From: Caballeronia sp. M1242
GTDB lineage: Bacteria; Pseudomonadota; Gammaproteobacteria; Burkholderiales; Burkholderiaceae
DNA length: 64,000 nt
Reading direction: 5' to 3'
Assembly: GCF_017220215.1 (NCBI RefSeq)
Contig: NZ_CP071129.1
Coordinates: 1-64,000 of the forward strand
Below the pieces are notes generated by a model, which had not been told where the DNA came from, did not search any database, and was given only the letters and a program-made list of their open reading frames with translations. Made by a program: the position numbers and the translations under genes. Shown in pieces: positions 37,768-48,675 of this stretch; positions within the stretch are counted from its first letter, which is position 1, and each line of letters starts with the position of its first letter.

Positions 37768-38471
37768 AGGGCGCTTGGCGTGGCGGCGTGGCGGCGGCAT
37801 CGGCTGCGTTCGTCTTGATGACGGCGGGCGGCGCGCACGCGCAAGGCATGCCGAAGCCGACCGATCTGGCGACGCAAAACGCCGTCGCCGATTACAACGC
37901 GGGCAACCTCGTCGCCGCGCGCTCGGAGTTTCGTCGCGCGGCGGAGAAGGGCAGCCGTCTCGCGCAGTTCAATTACGCGATGATGCTGCTCAACGGCGAA
38001 GGCGGCGCCGCCGACGTGCCCGAAGGCAAGAAGTGGCTGCGCCGCGCCGCAGACGCGAACATGACGCACGCGCAGTACGTCTACGGCAAGATGTACGACG
38101 ATGGCGAGTTCGTGGAGAAAGACCCGGCGGAAGCGCACCGATGGTTCCTGCGCGCCGCCAATCAGGGGCACGTGCAGGCGGAGTTGGCGCTCGCGAATCA
38201 GTTTTTGGACGGCCGCGGCACCGCTCGCGACAACACGCAGGCGTTCACCTGGTACAAGAAGGCCGCGCAGGGCGGCGACATGACGGCGCAGTACGTCGCG
38301 GGATCGTTCTATGAGCGCGGCGGCGATGGCGTCGAGCGCAATCTCAACGTCGCGCGCGCGTATTACGCCGCGGCCGCGGCGCAGGGTGATCCGGCTGCGA
38401 AGCTTAAATACCTGCAGTTGAGCGCCGAGATAGAGCAGCAGAAGCCGCGGCCACAGGCGCAGCCGCAGTAA
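37764..38471 (+). CDS. Exported Sel1-repeat protein
   Basis: A 235-residue protein with a Sec signal peptide (AAASAAFVLMTAGGAHAQG, cleavage near residue 27) and about five Sel1/TPR-like repeats. Examples are SRLAQFNYAMMLLNGEGG, THAQYVYGKMYDDGEFV, VQAELALANQFLDGRG and MTAQYVAGSFYERGG. Such repeats mediate protein-protein contacts in the periplasm; no partner is visible. A strong AGGAGG lies 8 bp before the ATG, which overlaps the aldolase stop (ATGA). It ends in a Gln/Pro-rich tail and converges on rodA. Confidence 0.9.
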   Translation: MKGAWRGGVAAASAAFVLMTAGGAHAQGMPKPTDLATQNAVADYNAGNLVAARSEFRRAAEKGSRLAQFNYAMMLLNGEGGAADVPEGKKWLRRAADANMTHAQYVYGKMYDDGEFVEKDPAEAHRWFLRAANQGHVQAELALANQFLDGRGTARDNTQAFTWYKKAAQGGDMTAQYVAGSFYERGGDGVERNLNVARAYYAAAAAQGDPAAKLKYLQLSAEIEQQKPRPQAQPQ

Positions 38472-38483
38472 TCGCTCGCGGCG

Positions 38484-39644
38484 TCAGCTTTGCATCAGCC
38501 GCTTCTGTCGCGCGACGCTCATGATGAGCCCGACCGCGACGCCCAGCGTGGTCAACGCCGTGCCGCCGTAACTCATGAACGGCAGCGGTACGCCCACGAC
38601 CGGCAGAATGCCGCTCACCATGCCGATATTGACGAACGCGTAGGTGAAGAACGCGAGCGTGAGCGATCCGGCCAATAATCGCCCGAAGAAGGTCGCGCCG
38701 TTCGCCGCGATGTACAGCCCGCGCGCGATCAGCGCCATGTAGAGAAAGAGCAGCACGAGCCCGCCCGCCAGCCCGAACTCTTCCGAAAACACCGCGAAGA
38801 TGAAGTCCGTGTGCTTTTCAGGGATGAATTCGAGGTGCGCCTGCGTGCCCTTGAGCCAGCCCTTGCCGAGCGTGCCGCCCGAGCCGATTGCAATCACCGC
38901 CTGAATGGTGTGAAAGCCCTTGCCCAGCGGATCGGATGTCGGATCGAGCAGCGTGCAGATGCGGTGCTTCTGATAATCGTGCATCAGCGGCCAGTTGACT
39001 TCGGGCTGGCAGATGCGGTCCTGAAACACCGCGACGCTCGCCACCACGACCACCGCCGCCGCGAGCACCGGCACGATCAGCTTGAAACTGAGCCCGGCGA
39101 AATAGATGACGAACACGCCCGCCGCGAACACGAGCACCGCCGTGCCGAGGTCCGGCTGCTTCGCGATCAGGCCGACGGGCAGCATCAGAATCACGAAGCC
39201 GACGATGTAGTCCCACCAGCGAATGTTGCTCTCGCGCCGCTGGTAGTACCACGCGAGCATGAGCGGCATCGCGATCTTCATGATCTCGGACGGCTGAATG
39301 ACGACGCCGACGTTCAGCCAGCGTTTCGCGCCCTTGCGCGTGAGCCCGAACGCGGCCACGGCGACGAGCAGCGCCACGCCCACCGTATAGAGCGGCACGG
39401 CGAAGCGCATGAGCGTCTGTGGCGGAATGTTCGCGAGAACCCACATCAGGCCGAACGTCAGCATGATATTGCGCAGCTGGTCCTCCACGCGGCCCGGCAC
39501 GTCCAGGCTGGCGCTGTAGAGCGTCACGATCCCGACGCACAGCAGAAGAAAAACGATCAGCGCGAGCGGCCGGTCGAAGCCCGCGAACATGCGCTTCGCG
39601 CGCTCGATCCACACGTGCTTGTCGAATTGCAGATGCACTTGCAT
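38484..39644 (-). CDS. rodA: Rod-shape SEDS glycosyltransferase RodA
   Basis: A 386-residue polytopic SEDS-family peptidoglycan polymerase of the elongasome. About ten hydrophobic segments; the periplasmic loop holds the conserved acidic and Pro-rich motif near WLKGTQAHLEFIPEKHTDFIFAV, and the end has PFMSYGGTALTTLGVAVG. ATG 39644 follows AAGGAA at 6 bp. It starts 10 bp after mrdA, its partner transpeptidase, and is the last gene of the mreBCD-mrdA-rodA operon. Confidence 0.96.
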   Translation of the reverse strand: MQVHLQFDKHVWIERAKRMFAGFDRPLALIVFLLLCVGIVTLYSASLDVPGRVEDQLRNIMLTFGLMWVLANIPPQTLMRFAVPLYTVGVALLVAVAAFGLTRKGAKRWLNVGVVIQPSEIMKIAMPLMLAWYYQRRESNIRWWDYIVGFVILMLPVGLIAKQPDLGTAVLVFAAGVFVIYFAGLSFKLIVPVLAAAVVVVASVAVFQDRICQPEVNWPLMHDYQKHRICTLLDPTSDPLGKGFHTIQAVIAIGSGGTLGKGWLKGTQAHLEFIPEKHTDFIFAVFSEEFGLAGGLVLLFLYMALIARGLYIAANGATFFGRLLAGSLTLAFFTYAFVNIGMVSGILPVVGVPLPFMSYGGTALTTLGVAVGLIMSVARQKRLMQS

Positions 39645-39654
39645 GCCGATTTCC

Positions 39655-41907
39655 TTATTCGTCGATGCCGCCGGTCGGCGCGAACGTGCGCACGCCGTTC
39701 TCCGCGTTGCCGCGCACCATCGTGGGCGTCGGCTCGGTCGGCGCGCCTTTTTGGCCGCGCTTGCGGCCCGGCGCGGCCGACGCAGGCAGCGCGGCTGCGG
39801 GCGCGGACGCGGGGCCGCCAGCCGGCACGGCGGGCGCGGAAGCCGCCTTCGCGACATCGGGATCAGACGCCGCCGACGGCGAGAGAGCCGGCGACTGGTT
39901 CGCCACCGACGCAGGGAGCGCAGCCGCAGCCGGCGGCTGCGTGCCGCCGATCACGGGCAGGCCGGCATCTTCCGTCGCGGATGCAGCGGCGGCCACGGCG
40001 GCCGCTTCGGCGCCCGGCTTCATCCGGTCCACCAGGTAATAGTCGAGCACCTTTCGCGCGATCGGGCCGGCCGCTTCCGCGCCCCAGCCGCCGTTTTCGA
40101 CGATCAGCGCCAGCGCGATCTTCGGATTCTCAGCCGGCGCAAACGCGATGAAGAGCGCGTGGTCACGCAGATGCTCGGCTGTCGCGTGGCCATGATAGTT
40201 CGCGCCTTGCAGCGAATAGACCTGCGCCGTGCCCGTCTTGCCGGCCGCGAGATACGACGCGCCCGCGAACACCTTCGCCGCCGTGCCGTTCGTCACCACG
40301 CCTTCCATCGCGCGCTTGATGACGTCGATGTCTTGCTGACGCACGGCGATCTTGTCGCTCGGGTCGCGCACGACCGGGCGTACCGCCTTGCTGATCGGGT
40401 TCTCGATATCGCGCACGAGGTGCGGCTTCATCACGACGCCGTTATTCGCGAGCGTGGCCGTGGCGTGCGCGAGTTGCAGGATAGTGAACGAGTTGTAGCC
40501 CTGGCCGATGCCGAGGCTGATGGTCTCGCCTTCGTACCAGCGCTGCTGCTCGGGCTTGCGATACGCCTTGCGCTTCCACTCCGTCGACGGAAGAATGCCG
40601 CGCGCCTCGCCCGCGATGTCGATGCCCGTAATCTGGCCGAAGCCCCACGGTTTCATGAAGCCAGCCATCGCGTTCACGCCGAGGTCGCGCGCCAGCATGT
40701 AGAAATACGTGTCGTTGGAAACGACGATCGCGCGATTCATGTCCACCCAGCCCTGACCCGAACGCACGTCGTTGCGGAACGTGTGGCCGCCGAAAGTGAA
40801 GTAGCCGGGGTCCTGAAAGCCCCAGCCGGGCGTGCGCTTGTGCAGCGTGAGCGCGGCGAGCGCCATGAACGGCTTGTACGTCGACCCCGGCGGATATGTG
40901 CCGTGCAGCGGACGGTTCAAGAGCGGATGGTCCGGCGAATTGTTGAGCGCGTCCCACGTTTGCTGATCGATGCCATCGACGAAAGAATTCGGATCGAAGC
41001 TCGGCGCGGAGACGAACGCGAGCACGTCGCCCGTGGATGGCTCGATGGCGACGAGTGCGCCGCGCTTGCCCGCGAACGCCTGCTCGGCGACCTGCTGCAA
41101 GCCGATATCCAGCGACAGCACGAGGTTGTTGCCGGGCGTCGCCTGCGTGCGCGACATGGTGCGGACCGGGCGGCCGCCCGCCGTGACTTCCACTTCCTCG
41201 AAACCGGTCAGGCCGTGCAGCTCGGTTTCGTAACTCTGCTCGACGCCGATCTTGCCGACGTAATCCGTGCCCTTGTAGTTATTCGCGTCGAGGCGCGGAT
41301 CGTAGTGATCGGAATTCGCGTCGTTCTCGTCGCTTGCATCGTCGATGCGTTCCTGATCGCGCTGCGAAATGCGGCCGATATAGCCGATCACGTGCGCCGC
41401 CGTCGTGCCGAGCGGGTATTGCCGGAACAGCCGCGCGCGCACTTCGACGCCGGGAAAGCGGAAGCGTTGCGCCGTGAACTTGGCGACTTCTTCGTCGGTG
41501 AGACGCGTGCGGATAGGCAGGCTCTCGAAATTCTTCGAGTCCTCGAGCAACTTCTTGAAACGCCGCCGGTCGCGCGAATCGATTGGGATGACTTGCGAAA
41601 GCGCGTCGATGACTTCATCGAGCGTGCCGTTGATCTTCGACGGCGTGATTTCCAGCGTGTAGGCGGAGTAGTTCTTCGCCAGCACGATGCCGTTGCGGTC
41701 CGTGATGATGCCGCGGTTCGGCACGATCGGCGCGACCGAGATGCGGTTCTCGTTGGCCTGCAACGAGTACTTGCTGAAGTGCCAGACCTGCAAATACAGA
41801 AAACGCAGGCCGATCAACCCGAAGCAGACGAACACGAACAGTCCCGCCGCCGCGACGCGCAGGCGGAACTTCGACAACTGTTGCTCGGTGTTCTTGATTT
41901 CGGTCAT
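39655..41907 (-). CDS. mrdA: Penicillin-binding protein 2
   Basis: A 750-residue class B PBP, the elongation-specific transpeptidase. One N-terminal transmembrane helix (AAAGLFVFVCFGLIGLRFL), the dimerisation domain with the RGIITDRNG motif, and the transpeptidase domain with GSTYKPF (S342, K345), SND and AGKTGTAQVYS. The last ~115 residues (from about 635) are an Ala/Pro-rich tail absent from E. coli PBP2 (633 residues), a low-complexity periplasmic extension. It lies 88 bp after mreD. Confidence 0.97.
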   Translation of the reverse strand: MTEIKNTEQQLSKFRLRVAAAGLFVFVCFGLIGLRFLYLQVWHFSKYSLQANENRISVAPIVPNRGIITDRNGIVLAKNYSAYTLEITPSKINGTLDEVIDALSQVIPIDSRDRRRFKKLLEDSKNFESLPIRTRLTDEEVAKFTAQRFRFPGVEVRARLFRQYPLGTTAAHVIGYIGRISQRDQERIDDASDENDANSDHYDPRLDANNYKGTDYVGKIGVEQSYETELHGLTGFEEVEVTAGGRPVRTMSRTQATPGNNLVLSLDIGLQQVAEQAFAGKRGALVAIEPSTGDVLAFVSAPSFDPNSFVDGIDQQTWDALNNSPDHPLLNRPLHGTYPPGSTYKPFMALAALTLHKRTPGWGFQDPGYFTFGGHTFRNDVRSGQGWVDMNRAIVVSNDTYFYMLARDLGVNAMAGFMKPWGFGQITGIDIAGEARGILPSTEWKRKAYRKPEQQRWYEGETISLGIGQGYNSFTILQLAHATATLANNGVVMKPHLVRDIENPISKAVRPVVRDPSDKIAVRQQDIDVIKRAMEGVVTNGTAAKVFAGASYLAAGKTGTAQVYSLQGANYHGHATAEHLRDHALFIAFAPAENPKIALALIVENGGWGAEAAGPIARKVLDYYLVDRMKPGAEAAAVAAAASATEDAGLPVIGGTQPPAAAALPASVANQSPALSPSAASDPDVAKAASAPAVPAGGPASAPAAALPASAAPGRKRGQKGAPTEPTPTMVRGNAENGVRTFAPTGGIDE

Positions 41908-41995
41908 GCAGGTTTCGCGAGTGGTTCGCGATTCTTTCGCGATTCAAGTGTAGTCGGCGCGCGGGCGTTTATCGGCGCCGTGTCGCGCGCGGCGC

Positions 41996-42508
41996 TCAGA
42001 TCGGGCGCGTGTCGTCGGGATCGGCTGCGCGCCGTTGCGGCATCAGAAGCAGGAAGCTCGCGATCGGCCAAAGCAGCGCCTCGACGAATCCGTTGACGAG
42101 ATAGCTCCAGCCGGGAAACGCGGCGCCCGTCATCAGACGGATGATGAACGGCACGAGATGCGCGCCGACCAGCAGCGGAGCGACGACGAACGTCTGAACC
42201 GGCAGCGACATCCACAGCACGCGCCGGTGGATGGTGATCGCGCCGTAGGACAACAGCGTGTACGCGAGCGCGTGCTCGCCGAGCAGGTTCGCGCTATGGA
42301 CGTCCATCAACAGCCCGAGCAGAAACGCGATGCCCATGCCGACCTTGCGCGGCTGCTGCACGTTCCAGAAGAGCAGCACGAGCGCGACGAAATCCGGCAC
42401 GCCGACGAGCCGGCCCCAAGGCACCAGATTCAGCAGGAACGCAGCGGCCAGGCTGAACGTGATGAAGTACGGATTGACCGGCTGAAGAATGTATTGCGGA
42501 CGGTTCAT
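41996..42508 (-). CDS. mreD: Rod-shape-determining protein MreD
   Basis: A 170-residue membrane protein with about five hydrophobic helices (ITFSLAAAFLLNLVPWG, ALVLLFWNVQQ, and others). It bridges MreC and the MreB filament in the elongasome. The N-terminal MNRPQYILQPVNPYFI and the GIAFLLGLLMDVHSANLLGEHAL segment are characteristic of the family. Its start overlaps the mreC end by 4 bp, so the two are translationally coupled. Confidence 0.93.
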   Translation of the reverse strand: MNRPQYILQPVNPYFITFSLAAAFLLNLVPWGRLVGVPDFVALVLLFWNVQQPRKVGMGIAFLLGLLMDVHSANLLGEHALAYTLLSYGAITIHRRVLWMSLPVQTFVVAPLLVGAHLVPFIIRLMTGAAFPGWSYLVNGFVEALLWPIASFLLLMPQRRAADPDDTRPI

Positions 42509-43605
42509 CGCGCGGCTCCCGACGAAGCGGGTTTCGGCGCATGCGCCTTCTTGCCCGATTTGGCCGCTGCGCTCGATGCCGCTTTCGGCGCAGCAGCTTT
42601 CGCGGCAGGCGTCGACGCAGCAACAGCCGCCGACGCGCTCGCCGGCGCCGACGCGGCAGCCGGTGCGCTCGCGCCCGCCGCTGCTTTGGCTGCGGGCTTC
42701 TTCTTGCCCTTGTTTTCCTTCGCTTCCTTCGCAGCAGCGGCGGCTTCGACTTCGACCGGATTGGGCGGCACGTTGACGTTGTAATGCAGCACGAGCAGCT
42801 GTCGCGCGCCACGCACCGCGGCGACCGGCACGCAGACGACGCGCGCGAACGCCGTATCCGCCTGCTTGTCGACGCGTAGCACCTTGGCGACCGCGAGCCC
42901 CGGCGGATACACGCCGTCGAGACCGCTCGTCACAAGCTGGTCGCCGACTTGCACGTCCGCGCTGATCGGCACGAAGCGCAAATCGAGCGTGTCGCCCTTC
43001 GGCGTGCCGTAGATGACGCTGCGCAGCCCCGTGCGCGCGATCTGCACCGGCACGGCTTGATCCTTGTCGGTGAGCAGCGTGACTTCCGACTGCATCGGAA
43101 AGACGCGCGTGACTTGTCCGATCACGCCTTCTTCGTCCACGACAGGCGCCCCGTCCTGAATGCCTTGCTGCGAGCCCTTGCCGATCACGACCTTCTGCGT
43201 GAAAGGATCGCGCGTGTCGTACTGGATTTCGGCGGGCGTGGTCTGCGTGGTGGCACGCGACTGAAGGTTCAGCAGCGCTCGGAGATGCGCGTTCTCGATG
43301 TTCAGTTGCGCGGCGTCGCCGGCCTTGATGGACAGTTCGAGGTTCTTGTCGGCGAGCTTGCGGTTTTCGCTGCGTAGCGTGGCGCTCGTGACGGCGAGAT
43401 CGGCCGCGCCCATAAAGATGTCGCGCGGAACCAGCGCCGCGCGCTGCAACGGATAGAGCCCGGCGCCGAGAATGCCGCGCACGATTTCGAGGGTGTTGAA
43501 GCGGACGTCCGACACCAGCAGCGCGATGGCCAGCACCACGAAGAAGATGAGACGTGCGAGCGCCGAAGGGCCTTGCTTGAAAAGTGGCGGCGGACTGTAT
43601 TCCAT
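42505..43605 (-). CDS. mreC: Rod-shape-determining protein MreC
   Basis: A 366-residue bitopic protein: an N-terminal transmembrane anchor (ARLIFFVVLAIALLVSDV), a coiled-coil (about 70-110, SENRKLADKNLELSIKAG) and a two-lobed beta domain that scaffolds PBP2-RodA in the periplasm. The final ~75 residues are an Ala/Pro/Lys-rich low-complexity tail beyond the normal fold. It overlaps mreD by 4 bp and follows mreB by 192 bp, a gap holding a GC-rich hairpin at 43691-43711 without a T-run. Confidence 0.95.
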   Translation of the reverse strand: MEYSPPPLFKQGPSALARLIFFVVLAIALLVSDVRFNTLEIVRGILGAGLYPLQRAALVPRDIFMGAADLAVTSATLRSENRKLADKNLELSIKAGDAAQLNIENAHLRALLNLQSRATTQTTPAEIQYDTRDPFTQKVVIGKGSQQGIQDGAPVVDEEGVIGQVTRVFPMQSEVTLLTDKDQAVPVQIARTGLRSVIYGTPKGDTLDLRFVPISADVQVGDQLVTSGLDGVYPPGLAVAKVLRVDKQADTAFARVVCVPVAAVRGARQLLVLHYNVNVPPNPVEVEAAAAAKEAKENKGKKKPAAKAAAGASAPAAASAPASASAAVAASTPAAKAAAPKAASSAAAKSGKKAHAPKPASSGAAR

Positions 43606-43797
43606 GGTCAGCGCCGAGGGCGTGAGCGGGTGGATGATGCTGCAGGCTGTTTCGCTTGTGGCGGGACCTGCCCTACGCTGTTTCGACGAAGGCCCGGACT
43701 GATGCCGGGCCGTGCGCGCGTCGCGTTACGCGGGATGCTCGAGTGTCTGCTTCGGCAATGCGTTCGATACGAACCGCGCGCACCCCGAAGCCTGCGA

Positions 43798-44841
<1,044 letters not shown>

Positions 44842-45218
44842 TCAAAAATCCTGTCTCGCTGGGTAGCCGTGCCTCGCTAAGAGCGCCGGGGACGGCAGCG
44901 GAAAAAATAACGGTTTGCCGGGACGGCGAAACGGGCCGCCGTGAATGCAAATCCGAGCAGAAATCTACCGCGGAATTGAACATGCCACGCAAACGTTTCT
45001 CGACGAGGGTTGATCCAGGGAGAAAGCCGCTGACAGGTCGATCCGGATGTGGGTCGAACGTGTAATGATACCTTATAATTTGGGGGTTTCTATAGGAAAA
45101 GGACGGCACTTTTTGCCATCCTCGGCCCCGCTTCGACGGCTTTCCGCCAGGATCGTAACTGACTGTTGCAGCGAACCTTTTTGGCGCGGGAGTTGTTCAT
45201 GTTTTCTCCGGTGATCCC
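44842..45218. promoter_or_regulatory. Divergent promoter region mreB / gatCAB
   Basis: 377 bp without genes. On the plus strand a consensus TATAAT lies at 45074-45079, about 140 bp before gatC, with only a weak -35. The region around 44930-45120 is AT-rich. The leftward mreB promoter should lie within the first 200 bp, but I cannot fix its boxes. Confidence 0.55.
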
Positions 45219-45518
45219 ATGTCATTGACCCTGACCGACGTTAAACGCATCGCGCATCTGGCGCGGCTGGAACTGCCCGACCACGAGGCCGAACCGACGC
45301 TTGCGCGGCTCAACGACTTCTTCGGTCTCGTCGAGCAGATGCAGGCGGTCGATACCGCCGGCATCGAGCCGCTCGCGCATCCTATCGACGCCATCGAGGA
45401 AGTCGCGCTGCGACTGCGCGACGACGCAGTCTCAGAGCGGATCGAGCGCGAAGAGTTCCAGCGTTGCGCGCCGGCCGTGCAGGACGGGCTCTATCTCGTG
45501 CCGAAGGTGATCGAGTGA
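45219..45518 (+). CDS. gatC: Glu/Asp-tRNA amidotransferase subunit C
   Basis: A 99-residue subunit that wraps around GatA and GatB and stabilises the GatCAB complex. [16 protein letters not shown] is the conserved N-terminal helix and [19 protein letters not shown] the middle segment. The complex amidates Glu-tRNA(Gln) and Asp-tRNA(Asn), needed where GlnRS or AsnRS is missing or as part of a mixed system. gatA follows after 82 bp. Confidence 0.96.
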   Translation: MSLTLTDVKRIAHLARLELPDHEAEPTLARLNDFFGLVEQMQAVDTAGIEPLAHPIDAIEEVALRLRDDAVSERIEREEFQRCAPAVQDGLYLVPKVIE

Positions 45519-45600
45519 GCGTGGCGCATCGACCGTATCGGTCCATCGGAACAACGATCTCGCGCGTGGCGTGACGCGCCGCGCTCATCAGGGAACTGCA

Positions 45601-47091
45601 ATGCATCAGAAAAGCTTGACCGAACTGCGCGCCGCGCTCGACTCGAAGGCGATCTCCGCCGTCGAGCTGGCGCAGTCGTATCTGCAACGCATCGAAGCCG
45701 CGAAAGAACTGAACGCGTTCATCGGCGTGAATCCGGAGCTCACGCTGGAACAGGCGAGAGCCGCCGACGCCCTCATCGCGCAGGGCAACGGCGGTCCGCT
45801 CGCCGGCCTGCCGATCGCGCACAAGGACGTGTTCGTCACGCGCGGGTGGGCGTCGACGGCGGGTTCCCACATGCTGGAGAACTACGCGAGCCCGTTCGAT
45901 GCCACCGTCGTCGAGCGCCTGAGCCGCGCCGGCATGGTGTGTCTCGGCAAGACGAACATGGACGAGTTCGCCATGGGCTCGTCCAACGAGAACTCGTACT
46001 TCGGCGCGGTGAAGAACCCGTGGGACCTGAAGGCCGTGCCGGGCGGATCGTCGGGCGGGTCGGCAGCGGCCGTCGCCGCGCGCCTCGCGCCCGCCGCGAC
46101 CGGCACCGACACGGGCGGGTCCATCCGTCAGCCCGCGTCGTTCACCGGCATCACCGGCATCAAGCCGACATACGGACGCGTGTCGCGTTACGGGATGATC
46201 GCGTTCGCGTCCTCGCTCGATCAGGGCGGGCCGATGGCGCAGACCGCCGCCGACTGCGCGCTGCTCCTGAACGCGATGGGCGGCTTCGACGAGCGCGACT
46301 CCACGAGCCTGCAACGCGACAACGAAGACTACACGCGCTATCTCGGCAAGAACTGGAGCGAAGATGCCGACAAGCCTTTGAAGGGCCTGCGCATCGGCAT
46401 GCCGAAGGAGTACTTCGGCGCGGGACTCGCCGACGACGTGCGCGCCGCCATCGACGCCGCGTTGAAGCAATACGAAGCCCTCGGCGCGACGCTCGTCGAG
46501 GTCTCGCTGCCGAAGACCGAGCTTTCGATTCCGGTGTACTACATCATCGCGCCAGCGGAAGCGTCGTCCAATCTGTCGCGCTTCGACGGCGTGCGCTACG
46601 GGCATCGCGCGGCCGAGTACCGCGACCTGCTCGACATGTACAAGAAGTCGCGCGCGGAAGGCTTTGGGCCGGAAGTGAAGCGCCGGATTCTGGTCGGCGC
46701 GTACGTGTTGTCGCACGGCTATTACGACGCGTACTACCTGCAAGCGCAAAAGATTCGCCGCATCATCGCGCGGGATTTCCAGGAGGCGTTCAAGCAGTGC
46801 GACGTCATCATGGGACCGGTCGCGCCGTCGGTGGCGTGGAATCTCGGCGAGAAGACCGACGATCCCGTGCAGATGTACCTCGCCGACATCTACACGCTCT
46901 CCGTAAGCCTCGCGGGGCTGCCGGGCATGAGCGTGCCGTGCGGCTTCGGCGCGGGCGCGAATGCGAATCGGCCGGTCGGTCTGCAGATCGTCGGCAACTA
47001 TTTCAACGAAGCCCGGATGCTCCAGGTCGCCGACGCGTTCCAGCGCGCGACCGACTGGCACCGCAAGGCACCATCGGCATCGGGAGTGTGA
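45601..47091 (+). CDS. gatA: Glu/Asp-tRNA amidotransferase subunit A
   Basis: A 496-residue amidase that releases ammonia from glutamine for GatB. The Ser-cisSer-Lys triad is visible: Lys in IAHKDVF, the Ser pair in [14 protein letters not shown] and [15 protein letters not shown]. Length is typical. ATG 45601 ([13 protein letters not shown]) is the usual start; an upstream in-frame start at 45571 lacks support. gatB starts 2 bp after its stop. Confidence 0.98.
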   Translation: MHQKSLTELRAALDSKAISAVELAQSYLQRIEAAKELNAFIGVNPELTLEQARAADALIAQGNGGPLAGLPIAHKDVFVTRGWASTAGSHMLENYASPFDATVVERLSRAGMVCLGKTNMDEFAMGSSNENSYFGAVKNPWDLKAVPGGSSGGSAAAVAARLAPAATGTDTGGSIRQPASFTGITGIKPTYGRVSRYGMIAFASSLDQGGPMAQTAADCALLLNAMGGFDERDSTSLQRDNEDYTRYLGKNWSEDADKPLKGLRIGMPKEYFGAGLADDVRAAIDAALKQYEALGATLVEVSLPKTELSIPVYYIIAPAEASSNLSRFDGVRYGHRAAEYRDLLDMYKKSRAEGFGPEVKRRILVGAYVLSHGYYDAYYLQAQKIRRIIARDFQEAFKQCDVIMGPVAPSVAWNLGEKTDDPVQMYLADIYTLSVSLAGLPGMSVPCGFGAGANANRPVGLQIVGNYFNEARMLQVADAFQRATDWHRKAPSASGV

Positions 47092-47093
47092 AC

Positions 47094-48563
47094 ATGCAGT
47101 GGGAAGTCGTCATCGGTCTGGAAACGCACGCGCAGCTTTCCACCGTCTCCAAGATTTTCTCGGGCGCGCCCACGCAGTTCGGCGCAGCGCCGAACACGCA
47201 GGCAAGTCCCGTCGATCTCGCGCTGCCGGGCGTGCTGCCGGTCATGAACCGCGGCGCTGTCGAGCGCGCAATTCGCTTCGGGCTCGCCATCGGCGCGCAT
47301 ATCGCGCCGCGCAGCATCTTCGCGCGCAAGAACTACTTCTACCCGGATCTGCCGAAGGGCTACCAGATCAGCCAGTACGAGATTCCGGTCGTGCAGGGCG
47401 GACAGATCACCATCCACGTGCCCGCCAATGAAAAGGCCGGCAAGGAAGCGTACGAAAAGACCGTCAACCTGACGCGCGCGCATCTGGAAGAAGACGCCGG
47501 CAAGTCGCTGCACGAAGATTTCGCAGGCATGACGGGCATCGACCTCAACCGCGCGGGCACGCCGCTGCTCGAAATCGTCACGGAGCCGGAAATGCGCAGC
47601 GCCGCCGAAGCAGTCGCGTATGCGAAGGCGCTGCACGGGCTCGTCGTGTGGCTCGGCATCTGCGACGGCAACATGCAGGAAGGCTCGTTCCGCTGCGATG
47701 CGAACGTCTCGGTGCGTCCGGTCGGCCAGAAGGAATTCGGCACGCGCGCCGAGATCAAGAACCTGAACTCGTTCCGCTTCCTCGAAGAAGCTATTCAGTA
47801 CGAAGTGCGCCGTCAGATCGAACTGATCGAAGATGGCGGCACCGTCGTGCAAGAAACGCGGCTGTACGATCCGGACAAGCGCGAAACGCGCTCCATGCGC
47901 AGCAAGGAAGACGCGCACGACTACCGCTATTTCCCTGATCCCGATCTGATGCCGCTCGTGATCGAGGAAAGCTGGGTGGCGCGCGTGCGTGACGAGATGC
48001 CGGAACTGCCGGCGGACATGCAGAAGCGTTTCGTCGATACCTACGGCCTGACGTCCTACGACGCCGGCGTGCTCACTTCGTCGAAGGCGATGGCCGCGTA
48101 CTTCGAAGCGGTCGTCGAGAAGGCGGGCGCGGCGCAGGCGAAGATCGCCGCGAACTGGCTCATGGGCGACGTCTCCGCGCAGCTCAACCGCGAATCGCTC
48201 GATATCGCTCAGTCGCCGGTGTCGGCGGCGCAGCTCGCGCTGGTGCTGCAACGCATCGCGGACGGCACCATCTCCAACAAGATCGCGAAGGACATCTTCC
48301 AGTCCATCTGGGAAGAGAAGGCAACGGACGAAGCCGCGGCCGACCGCATCATCGAGGCGAAAGGGCTGAAGCAGATCTCGGACACCGGCGCGCTGGAAGC
48401 GATCATCGACGAAGTGCTCGCCGCTAACCAGAAGTCCGTGGACGAATTCCGCGCGGGCAAGGAGAAGGCGTTCAACGCACTGATCGGCCAGGCCATGAAG
48501 GCGACGAAGGGCAAGGCCAATCCGCAGCAGGTCAATGAATTGCTGAAGAAAAAGCTGGGCTGA
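47094..48563 (+). CDS. gatB: Glu/Asp-tRNA amidotransferase subunit B
   Basis: A 489-residue kinase/transamidase subunit that activates the misacylated Glu/Asp on tRNA and transfers ammonia from GatA. The N-terminal cradle starts [29 protein letters not shown] and [13 protein letters not shown] are family signatures. The C-terminal YqeY-like tail (from about 410) contacts tRNA. ATG 47094 follows two bases after the gatA stop (GTGTGAACATG). Confidence 0.98.
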   Translation: MQWEVVIGLETHAQLSTVSKIFSGAPTQFGAAPNTQASPVDLALPGVLPVMNRGAVERAIRFGLAIGAHIAPRSIFARKNYFYPDLPKGYQISQYEIPVVQGGQITIHVPANEKAGKEAYEKTVNLTRAHLEEDAGKSLHEDFAGMTGIDLNRAGTPLLEIVTEPEMRSAAEAVAYAKALHGLVVWLGICDGNMQEGSFRCDANVSVRPVGQKEFGTRAEIKNLNSFRFLEEAIQYEVRRQIELIEDGGTVVQETRLYDPDKRETRSMRSKEDAHDYRYFPDPDLMPLVIEESWVARVRDEMPELPADMQKRFVDTYGLTSYDAGVLTSSKAMAAYFEAVVEKAGAAQAKIAANWLMGDVSAQLNRESLDIAQSPVSAAQLALVLQRIADGTISNKIAKDIFQSIWEEKATDEAAADRIIEAKGLKQISDTGALEAIIDEVLAANQKSVDEFRAGKEKAFNALIGQAMKATKGKANPQQVNELLKKKLG

Positions 48564-48614
48564 GTCGGCGGCGCATTGTCGCGCATGGTCTGCTGATTCA
48601 GGAGCGTAAGACTT

Positions 48615-48655
48615 ACGGGCTGTTGCCGGTTGATCTGTGCAGCGGCCCGTTTTTC
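48615..48655 (+). terminator. Probable gatB terminator
   Basis: ACGGGC pairs with GCCCGT across a 24-nt partly paired loop and is followed by TTTTT, 50 bp past gatB. The long loop makes it weaker than the other terminators listed. Confidence 0.5.
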
Positions 48656-48675
48656 ATTGCTGAAGCGGAAAAAAC

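Noticed and set aside
43691-43711. Terminator between mreB and mreC
   Set aside because: The GGCCCGG/CCGGGCC stem has no T-run on the minus strand, and the mre genes are normally co-transcribed; it may only pause or process the transcript.
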